DNA of 21,484 nucleotides from an uncultured Clostridia bacterium (lineage in GTDB: Bacteria > Bacillota > Clostridia > Lachnospirales > Anaerotignaceae), in assembly GCA_937901125.1 (NCBI GenBank), contig CALCGT010000012.1:1-21484 (forward strand), given 5' to 3'. The notes beneath the pieces are model-generated. The model made no database searches and had not been told where the DNA came from. It saw nothing but the letters and a program-made list of their open reading frames with translations. The translations under genes and the position numbers were made by a program. Each line of letters begins with the position of its first letter. Positions within the stretch are counted from its first letter, which is position 1. This document shows positions 16,001 through 21,484 of the stretch, in pieces.

Positions 16001-16882
16001 AGCCAGCGCCGCATCACGGATACGGTTTCTCAGCGCCAGTTTTTTGTTGAATTTATAACGGCCTACTTTTGCCAGGTCATATCTCTTAGGGTCGAAGAAC
16101 ATACCGTTCAACAGGGAAGCGGAGCTTTCTACTGTAGGGGGTTCGCCGGGACGCAGTTTCTTGTAGATCTCGATTAGACCTTCTTCATTGGATTTTGCTG
16201 CGTCTTTTTCCAGGGTTGCCAGAATCTTGGGTTCTTCACCGAACAGATCGATAATCTCCGCATCGGTGCCAACACCCATAGCTCTGATCAGAACAGATAC
16301 GGGAACCTTTCTGGTACGGTCAACTCTTACATAAAATACGTCGTTGGAATCTGTTTCATATTCCAGCCAAGCACCTCTGTTGGGGATTACTGTGGAGGAA
16401 AGCAGCTTCTTGCCGACTTTATCGAAATCAGATGCATAGTAGATGCCGGGGGAACGAACCAGCTGGCTGACAATAACACGTTCCGCACCATTGATGATGA
16501 ATGTACCTGTTTCTGTCATCAGAGGGAAATCGCCCATAAAGATTTCCTGTTCCTTCAGTTCATCCAGTTCTCTATTGTAAAGTCTTGCCTTCACCTTCAG
16601 GGATGCGGCATAAGTCGCGTCTCTTTCCTTGCATTCTTCAATAGAGTATTTGGGTTCGGAATCCAAAGAAAAATCGACAAATTCCAGTATCAGATTGCCG
16701 CTGAAATCTGTAATGGGGGAAATATCCTCAAATACTTCCTTCAGACCTTCGTCCAAAAACCACTGATAGCTGTTCTTCTGCACTTCAATCAGGTTGGGCA
16801 TTTCCAGAACTTCGTTGATTTTGGAATAACTGATTCTGGTTGTGTCACCAAGCTGGAGCGCACGAATTCTGTTTTTTTCCAT
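13028..16882 (-). CDS. rpoB: DNA-directed RNA polymerase beta subunit
   Basis: The 1284-residue product is full length. The rifampicin-binding cluster lies at about 490-516 and looks wild type; the residues matching E. coli Asp516, His526 and Ser531 are Asp498, His508 and Ser513. Other landmarks are [16 protein letters not shown] just after it, [15 protein letters not shown], and the C-terminal clamp segment [26 protein letters not shown]. The last 35 or so residues are strongly acidic ([16 protein letters not shown]), an extension beyond the core fold also found in some other Bacillota. The ATG has AGAGGTGA a few nt upstream. No rplJ or rplL precedes it; instead there is a long leader and a divergent queH operon. 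Confidence 0.99.
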   Translation of the reverse strand: [1284 protein letters not shown]

Positions 16883-17361
16883 CTTGTCACCTCTCGTAAT
16901 CTAACCTGCACCGACAAACGGGCTGAGCCCGCACGACAGCCGCCATTAAGCGGATAAAAGAGTTTGCGGGATCGCAAAATCATTTTATTTCTTACACATT
17001 CTGAAAGAAAATGCCTTCGCCTGCTCTTCCGTGTAAGCATGAAGTGCCAGCGACTGCGTAGCTCTCTTTCAGACAAAAATTTAGAATTTTCCAAACAAAT
17101 CTAGACCTTTGCCTGCACCTCCTTTGATCAGAGGTCATGACAAAAGCCTGTTCATTTAAAAAATTCTATTTCAAAAAGCCTTGAGCACACAACAAAAGCT
17201 GCTTGCTCTTATATAGTTTGAACAAAAACCGCACTATTTCAGACCATCTCCAAGGCATTTTGCCTGCAAAATGTACCAATTTCCAAAATTTCTGTTGAAA
17301 TTTGGAATCCCCTATGCTATACTCGTTAACACCATAGGTTGATGTGCGTGTTCGCTAATGT
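16883..17361 (-). promoter_or_regulatory. About 480-nt structured 5' leader of rpoBC
   Basis: No protein is credibly encoded between the rpoB promoter and the rpoB ATG. In order along the RNA there are hairpins at 17311-17338 (CCTATG/CATAGG), 17281-17307 (TTCCAAA..TTTGGAA with one bulge), 17256-17273 (CATTTTGC/GCAAAATG, 2-nt loop), 17117-17135 (ACCTC/GAGGT) and 16919-16931 (CGGGC/GCCCG, 3-nt loop). The 17117-17135 hairpin hides a perfect AAAGGAGGT ribosome-site-like sequence that has no start codon at normal distance. The density of stems suggests post-transcriptional control or transcript stability; the function is not known. Confidence 0.5.
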
Positions 17362-17367
17362 GGATAC

Positions 17368-17396
17368 ATTTTACCATAGCAAGCAGGTTCTGTCAA
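17368..17396 (-). promoter_or_regulatory. rpoBC promoter
   Basis: A perfect TTGACA (17396-17391), 17 bp, and TAAAAT (17373-17368) preceded by an extended -10 TGG. This is the strongest promoter match in the window. Transcription would begin near 17361, about 480 nt before the rpoB start codon. Confidence 0.85.
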
Positions 17397-17530
17397 GCCT
17401 TTTTTTGTGCCCATTTCCCGAAATCCCAGGGTTTTCAGCTCTCGGCAGAGCCCCTCTTCCACAGCCTGTTTCCCTTCCGAGTTTGGCACCATATCCATAG
17501 ACATTTTCCTTTTTCTGTCATGTTTGACAC

Positions 17531-17559
17531 TTGATTTTTTGCCGAAATTTCAATATAGA
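17531..17559 (+). promoter_or_regulatory. Candidate promoter of the queH operon
   Basis: TTGATT (17531-17536), 17 bp, TATAGA (17554-17559), each only 4 of 6 to consensus. It is the best plus-strand candidate in the AT-rich gap before queH; a lone TACAAT at 17660-17665 without a good -35 is the alternative. The region 17560-17711 otherwise holds only AT-rich sequence. Confidence 0.3.
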
Positions 17560-17711
17560 CAAAAAGAATAGTATTTCCCCTAAAAATTTCATCAAATATT
17601 TTTTATTTTTCTATTCTAAAAAATCGAAACTTTGTGAATTATTTTTGTACTTTTTTTAATACAATCCTACTTTCCTTTACTTTTGCCTCTTTTCTTGTTA
17701 AACTGGGTAGG

Positions 17712-18389
17712 ATGAATTTTAGAAAAGAGGCGACTCATTTGAAGCAGAATTACCAACTAGTACTGGAAAAAACCATACAGAACCTGCAAAAGGAAGGCAA
17801 ACGCCCCTCCCTGCTGCTCCATAGCTGCTGTGGGCCTTGTTCTTCCTATGTGATGGAATATCTGGCACAGTATTTTGATATTACAATCTTCTACTATAAT
17901 CCCAATATCGCCCCCGAAGCAGAATTCTATTTTCGGGCAGAGGAACAGGAACGGCTCGTCAGGGAGATGGGGCTAGGCGTGAAATTCATTCTGGGGAAAT
18001 GTGATTCGGAACGATTCTTTGCCTTGGCCAAAGGTCACGAAACCGAGCCGGAAGGCGGCGAACGCTGCTTCAAGTGCTATCGGCTGCGGCTGGAAGAGTC
18101 TGCAAAAGCAGCGAAAGCTGGCGGATTCGAATATTTCACCACCACCCTTTCCATCAGCCCTCATAAAAACGCTCAGGTATTGAACGAATTAGGAAAAGAA
18201 ATCAGCGACCAATACGGTGTTTCTTATCTCTTTTCTGATTTTAAGAAAAAGAATGGCTACCGTCGCTCCTGCGAGCTTTCTGTGGAGTACAACCTCTACC
18301 GTCAGGATTACTGTGGCTGCCCCTATTCCAAAGCCGAAGCTGAACAACGAAAACTTGGGACTCTGTCCCAAACCCTGCAAGGGAAATAA
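17712..18389 (+). CDS. queH: Epoxyqueuosine reductase QueH
   Basis: The 225-residue product carries the QueH (formerly DUF208) cysteine signature: HSCCGPCSS (Cys39, Cys40, Cys43), RCFKCYRLR (Cys119, Cys122) and the C-terminal DYCGCPYS (Cys201, Cys203). These hold an iron-sulfur cluster and a redox-active pair. The enzyme reduces epoxyqueuosine in tRNA to queuosine, the last step of the pathway, replacing the unrelated QueG. A longer open frame (from 17634) begins with an AT-rich non-family stretch, so the ATG at 17712 was chosen. An in-frame TTG at 17739, preceded by AGAGG at good spacing, is an equally plausible start. It is the first gene of a plus-strand operon with the transporter 57 nt behind. 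Confidence 0.92.
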   Translation: MNFRKEATHLKQNYQLVLEKTIQNLQKEGKRPSLLLHSCCGPCSSYVMEYLAQYFDITIFYYNPNIAPEAEFYFRAEEQERLVREMGLGVKFILGKCDSERFFALAKGHETEPEGGERCFKCYRLRLEESAKAAKAGGFEYFTTTLSISPHKNAQVLNELGKEISDQYGVSYLFSDFKKKNGYRRSCELSVEYNLYRQDYCGCPYSKAEAEQRKLGTLSQTLQGK

Positions 18390-18446
18390 TTTCCCTTGGC
18401 GGGAGCTTGAGGGCAAAGTCCTCAAAAAAGAAAGGAAGTATGAACT

Positions 18447-19313
18447 ATGTCACAAAAAAATAAAGGGGTCTGCTGCATCCTGCTTTCCTCTTTCTCCTTT
18501 GCACTCATGAATATGTTCGTCCGCCTGTCGGGCGACCTGCCCTCTATTCAGAAAAGCTTCTTCCGCAACTTTGTGGCAATGCTTTTCGCCCTGATGATTC
18601 TGCTGAAAGAACGTCCCGAGATCAAACTGGACAGAGACTCTAAAAAATTCCTGATGCTCCGCTCTGTCTGCGGCACGCTGGGTATTCTCTGCAATTTCTA
18701 TGCCGTAGACCATCTGGTGCTGGCAGACGCTTCCATGCTGAATAAAATGTCCCCCTTTTTTGCCATTCTCTTCGGCATCCTGATTTTGAAGGAAAAGATC
18801 AATCTCTTCCAGGGGCTTTGCGTGGTAACTGCTTTCACAGGCACTCTTTTCGTCATCAAGCCCACACCTTCCAATCTGGCGTGCTTCCCCGCTTTGGTCG
18901 GTCTGTTGGGTGGCCTTGGCGCCGGGGTGGCATACACTTATGTTCGTGCATTGGGGATGCGCGGGGTAAAAGGGCCCTTTATCGTGTTCTTTTTCTCCGC
19001 CTTTTCCTGCGTAGTGACCTTGCCCTACCTGCTCTTCTGCTACCACCCCATGACAATGGCACAGCTGGGCACACTGCTTTTGGCCGGTCTGGCAGCCGCC
19101 GGCGGGCAGTTCACCATCACTGCGGCATACACCTATGCCCCCGCAAGGGAAATTTCCGTTTACGATTACAGCCAGATCATCTTTTCCGCCATCTTGGGCT
19201 ATTTCGTTTTCGGGCAGGTTTCCGATGCCTTCAGCTGGCTGGGATATCTCATCATCACATCCACTGCTGTGGCAATGTTTATCCGCAATAACCGTCCCCA
19301 TGCACAGACATAA
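18447..19313 (+). CDS. EamA/DMT-family transporter
   Basis: The 288-residue protein has about ten hydrophobic segments arranged as two five-helix repeats, the layout of the drug/metabolite transporter (EamA) superfamily. It starts CCILLSSFSFALMNMFVRLSGDLPS. Typical EamA phrases include RSVCGTLGILCNFYAV, MLNKMSPFFAILFGILILKEKI and ISVYDYSQIIFSAILGYFVFGQ. Such proteins move small metabolites across the cytoplasmic membrane; the substrate cannot be told. AAAGGAAG lies 8 nt before the ATG. Sitting after queH it could conceivably handle a queuosine precursor, but that is only suggested by position. The next gene starts 12 nt later. Confidence 0.88.
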   Translation: MSQKNKGVCCILLSSFSFALMNMFVRLSGDLPSIQKSFFRNFVAMLFALMILLKERPEIKLDRDSKKFLMLRSVCGTLGILCNFYAVDHLVLADASMLNKMSPFFAILFGILILKEKINLFQGLCVVTAFTGTLFVIKPTPSNLACFPALVGLLGGLGAGVAYTYVRALGMRGVKGPFIVFFFSAFSCVVTLPYLLFCYHPMTMAQLGTLLLAGLAAAGGQFTITAAYTYAPAREISVYDYSQIIFSAILGYFVFGQVSDAFSWLGYLIITSTAVAMFIRNNRPHAQT

Positions 19314-19325
19314 ACAGGAGATATT

Positions 19326-19970
19326 ATGTTATTAGAAAGAACTTTTGAAACCTTAAAAAAGATCGGCAACGAACGACTGCAGCTGCCCATCTTCTACGAA
19401 AGCCCCGTATCCCTGCGGTTCGAAACAGGGGACCCCACCTTGGATATTTTTCTGGATGAAAAACACCTGAATCCCCGCTATCTGAAAAGCGCCCAATGGC
19501 GGGCTGCCTTCTTATATGAAAAAACAGCCCCCTTCGACACGCTGCTGTGGGTGCTGTATCGCACCCCGGACTTGGATACGGATATTGATGAAATCATCGA
19601 AAAATTCTGTCGTTTGGCTCATCTGCCCTCTCCTGCGGAGGTCTATCAGCAGGATGTGACGACAGCAAGCGAAGAATCCATGACCCGCATCCTACTTTTC
19701 TGGGATATGGAGCAGACACCGCCTCGTGTAGCACCCTTGTTAGAAGCCATTATGTCCTGCGACTTCAAAGGATTGGGCTTTCGGGAATTGTCCTCCGCTG
19801 TGTTCTTTTTCGATACCACCCGTCATCTGCTGTTCCACCCTTACGATGACAGGGGCGCAGATGTGGTAGCAGAAAAAACGGACAATATTCGCTTCCTTTA
19901 CAAGGATTGTCAGAATTGGCTGCTGGAATATGATATCGAGCGGATGAAAACAACATTTGAACAAAGATAA
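19326..19970 (+). CDS. DUF3885-like cytoplasmic protein
   Basis: The 214-residue product has no signal peptide or membrane segment. Its C-terminal third contains FFDTTRHLLFHPYDDRGADVV followed by IRFLYKDCQNWLLEYD, the pattern I associate with DUF3885 proteins of Bacillota (a YDDRG core then a WLLxYD end). The N-terminal half is not recognised. Function is unknown. AGGAG lies 5 nt before the ATG and the gene starts 12 nt after the transporter, so it is cotranscribed. Its TAA is part of the terminator stem that ends the operon. The family name is from memory of the motif and has not been searched. Confidence 0.7.
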   Translation: MLLERTFETLKKIGNERLQLPIFYESPVSLRFETGDPTLDIFLDEKHLNPRYLKSAQWRAAFLYEKTAPFDTLLWVLYRTPDLDTDIDEIIEKFCRLAHLPSPAEVYQQDVTTASEESMTRILLFWDMEQTPPRVAPLLEAIMSCDFKGLGFRELSSAVFFFDTTRHLLFHPYDDRGADVVAEKTDNIRFLYKDCQNWLLEYDIERMKTTFEQR

Positions 19971-20000
19971 AGACCTCTTTCGAGGTCTTTTCTGTTTTAT
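19969..20000 (+). terminator. Terminator of the queH operon
   Basis: A perfect 9-bp stem AAAGACCTC (19969-19977) / GAGGTCTTT (19982-19990) with loop TTTC is followed by TCTGTTTTAT. It overlaps the stop codon of the DUF3885-like gene. On the minus strand it could also catch transcripts from the anti-sigma gene, which converges from the right, though its U run there is weaker. Confidence 0.85.
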
Positions 20001-20058
20001 TCCCTTTTAGGGGTTTTCTGTCTGTGTGCACAAACATTTTTCAATTTCTCTTTTCTGT

Positions 20059-20829
20059 TTATTTTGCCATCTCCAAAAGCTCCATCAACGTATAACTTTC
20101 TGTTTCGTTTCCATAATCGATGCTAACGGTATATTCCTGCAATACCGTCTCACCTGTTTCGCCGATGGTGATGCTGGTTGCTTCATCATCTTCCTGGAAC
20201 ATCATGATAGACACTGGTCCCTGATCACCATTCTGGATGGTCGTAGCAGGCGTTTCAGCGGTTACTTTTTCAGCCCTTTCCAGGCTGCGATCTACCATGA
20301 CGACCTCCACTTTTTCGCCGGTACCCACTGTCAAAATATTCAGCTCCATCCCCCAGCTGAAACGATTGGGATATTTGCCGCGGTCATCAAAAGGTATTTG
20401 ACATGCTCTCCGCAGGCTGATTTCTGCAGTTGCCTGATCGTACATTACCGCAGCCTGCAAAACAGCATCCTCCCGCAGTTCAAAATCCAGATAAAGGCTG
20501 TCTTCCACAACACGGACATCCATGGTAATATCATCGGGTTCTACCGCAAACCCTTGCGCGAATGCTTTCCATCCCGCACCCCCAAGGCAGATGCAAATCA
20601 CTACCGCTGCTGCCACAGCCCCCTTCATCCTACGGTTGAATTTCCGAAAAGGATTGATCTTTCGTTTTTCCGGCTCTTCTTTTATCTCCATTTCCTTCTG
20701 CATCTGCTGCAGCACTTGGCTGCAAAGCTCGCAGTCTTCCATGTGGGTTTCGATTTCCATATTGCTCTCCTTGCTGGTCAGTCCGTCCAAATACACGGGC
20801 AGCAAATCTCTGATAATTTCACATTTCAT
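20059..20829 (-). CDS. Membrane-anchored zinc-finger anti-sigma factor
   Basis: The 256-residue product starts MKCEIIRDLLPVYLDG, a typical opening of zf-HC2 anti-sigma factors. It carries the zinc motif His29-x3-Cys33-x2-Cys36 with Cys3 as a likely fourth ligand. One membrane segment lies at about 69-91 (GAVAAAVVICICLGGAGWKAFA). The remaining 160 or so residues form an extracytoplasmic domain of unrecognised type. It would hold the partner ECF sigma factor inactive at the membrane until a signal releases it. The ATG at 20829 was preferred to an in-frame TTG at 20838 because AGGAGG lies 9 nt before it. The gene overlaps the sigma gene by 11 nt, indicating coupled translation. Confidence 0.88.
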   Translation of the reverse strand: MKCEIIRDLLPVYLDGLTSKESNMEIETHMEDCELCSQVLQQMQKEMEIKEEPEKRKINPFRKFNRRMKGAVAAAVVICICLGGAGWKAFAQGFAVEPDDITMDVRVVEDSLYLDFELREDAVLQAAVMYDQATAEISLRRACQIPFDDRGKYPNRFSWGMELNILTVGTGEKVEVVMVDRSLERAEKVTAETPATTIQNGDQGPVSIMMFQEDDEATSITIGETGETVLQEYTVSIDYGNETESYTLMELLEMAK

Positions 20830-21304
20830 CTCTCCCAACCTCCTCCATGATCTTCTGTTTTGCCCGGTAAAAAGTTACCCGTGCCCAATTTTCATTTCTC
20901 CCGCAAATCTCACCGATCTCCTTAAAGGAGAATCCACCGGTGATGCGCAGGAGGAAAACCTCTTTTGCATTTTCCTCCAAGATATGTACTGCTTTCATCA
21001 CTTCCATGGTCTGTTCCTTCCTGCAGTAGGCATTTTCCAAACCATCCCTTGCCCCGTTTTCCTGCAAAGGTTCTTCTTTCCTTCGCCTGCGTCTGTCCAA
21101 TTCCTGATACCAGATATGCTTTGCGATTTGGCAAAGCCATGTGGAAACCTTGCAGCTTCCATCGAATCGCCCCGAAGAACGGATCGCCCGATAAAAGGTT
21201 TCTTGGGTCAGTTCTTCCGCCAAATCCCCATCGCCGCAAAGGCTTATCAAATACTTGAATACAAACTTCCCATGTTCCTCAAAATCTTTTTCGGGCTGAA
21301 ACAT
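20819..21304 (-). CDS. ECF-family RNA polymerase sigma factor
   Basis: The 161-residue product contains sigma region 2 (LAEELTQETFYRAIRSSGRFDGS..VSTWLCQIAKHIWYQELDRRRRR), a short linker, and region 4 with a helix-turn-helix (EVFLLRITGGFSFKEIGEICGRNENWARVTFYRAKQKI). It lacks regions 1 and 3, which defines the extracytoplasmic-function type. The ATG at 21304 follows AGGAG by 5 nt; a longer frame to 21349 lacks a ribosome site. It is cotranscribed with its anti-sigma factor. The signal sensed and the genes controlled cannot be inferred here, except that its own promoter may be a target. Confidence 0.92.
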   Translation of the reverse strand: MFQPEKDFEEHGKFVFKYLISLCGDGDLAEELTQETFYRAIRSSGRFDGSCKVSTWLCQIAKHIWYQELDRRRRRKEEPLQENGARDGLENAYCRKEQTMEVMKAVHILEENAKEVFLLRITGGFSFKEIGEICGRNENWARVTFYRAKQKIMEEVGRDEM

Positions 21305-21337
21305 TCTCTCTCCTACTCTCTTATGGATTTGTTTATA

Positions 21338-21364
21338 TATCCGATTCAAACTGTTTTCGTTACA
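21338..21364 (-). promoter_or_regulatory. Candidate ECF-type promoter of the sigma operon
   Basis: On the minus strand TGTAAC (21364-21359) is followed after 15 bp by CGGATA (21343-21338). The -35 resembles the (T)GTAAC/TGAAAC boxes of ECF sigma factors, and a CG start to the -10 is also common. The spacing is slightly short. Transcription would begin about 25 nt before the ATG, consistent with autoregulation. Confidence 0.35.
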
Positions 21365-21427
21365 TATTTTTCTAAATAAATCATATCATTTTTTCTTTCG
21401 TTTATTATAAGTCCTTTCACTTCTTTA

Positions 21428-21452
21428 GCACTTGAATTGTCAAGTCAAGTGC
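21428..21452. repeat. Inverted repeat upstream of the sigma operon
   Basis: GCACTTGA (21428-21435) and TCAAGTGC (21445-21452) form a perfect 8-bp inverted repeat with a 9-bp centre that contains TTGACA on the minus strand. It may be an operator. No U run follows, so a terminator is less likely. The rest of 21365-21484 is AT-rich with an isolated TATAAT on the minus strand and no gene. Confidence 0.45.
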
Positions 21453-21484
21453 AACGATACAGAAAAATAAACTTCATAAGGGGT

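Noticed and set aside
14450..16177. Open frame of 575 codons on the plus strand (and a 414-codon one at 13001-14245)
   Set aside because: Antisense shadows of rpoB with no start signals.
16789..17094. 101-codon minus-strand frame running into rpoB
   Set aside because: It begins with TTG far from the AAGGAGG-like sequence, overlaps the rpoB start in another frame and crosses leader hairpins; the product is Arg/Ser-rich with no family look.
18450..19301. 283-codon minus-strand frame opposite the transporter
   Set aside because: Antisense shadow; the plus-strand EamA protein has a ribosome site and clear membrane helices.
20026..20850. 274-codon plus-strand frame opposite the anti-sigma gene
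   Set aside because: Antisense shadow with no ribosome site; the minus-strand gene has the zinc motif and overlaps its sigma partner.
1..21484. tRNA, rRNA, CRISPR, transposase, phage or plasmid features
   Set aside because: Looked for on both strands; no cloverleaf, regularly spaced repeat, terminal inverted repeat with transposase, or integrase was seen.

Overview
The window looks like a chromosomal segment of an anaerobic low-to-mid GC Bacillota (class Clostridia). The evidence is the order rpoB-rpoC, rpsL-rpsG-fusA-tuf, strong AAGGAGG ribosome sites throughout, A-type promoters (TTGACA-17-TATAAT-like), and an acyl-CoA dehydrogenase-etfB-etfA trio typical of fermenting clostridia. The trio has no crt, hbd or thl in the part visible. 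That is compatible with an acryloyl-CoA reductase/propionyl-CoA dehydrogenase system such as that of Anaerotignum (formerly Clostridium) propionicum, but the genus is inference.

Layout. Positions 1-2135 (minus strand) hold the start of etfA, then etfB and an acyl-CoA dehydrogenase gene (acd), transcribed acd-etfB-etfA. Positions 2136-2925 are a long non-coding stretch. It carries a strong acd promoter with a Rex-like operator, a leader hairpin containing a tandem repeat, and further upstream a second promoter followed by a structured RNA with competing terminator and antiterminator stems. Positions 2926-7560 (minus) are the str operon: rpsL, rpsG, fusA, tuf. It has its own promoter before rpsL, a private tuf promoter and a strong tuf terminator. 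Positions 7829-9131 (minus) hold two unrecognised accessory genes between rpoC and rpsL, where many Bacillota carry a small L7Ae-like ribosomal protein gene. One encodes a secreted protein split by a frameshift at a G7 tract. The other encodes a four-helix membrane protein that also contains a G7 tract. Positions 9369-16882 (minus) are rpoB-rpoC, ending in a strong terminator and driven by a consensus promoter about 480 nt upstream of rpoB through a hairpin-rich leader.

Positions 17712-19970 (plus strand) are a divergent three-gene operon: queH (queuosine synthesis), an EamA-type transporter and a DUF3885-like protein, closed by a terminator. Positions 20059-21304 (minus) are an ECF sigma factor and its membrane-anchored zinc-finger anti-sigma factor, translationally overlapping and possibly autoregulated.

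The core genes supply transcription and translation machinery. The flanking acd-etf genes are fermentative redox enzymes. The points most worth a second look are the G-tract accessory pair between rpoC and rpsL and the structured RNA upstream of acd. I see no phage, transposase, CRISPR array, tRNA or rRNA.
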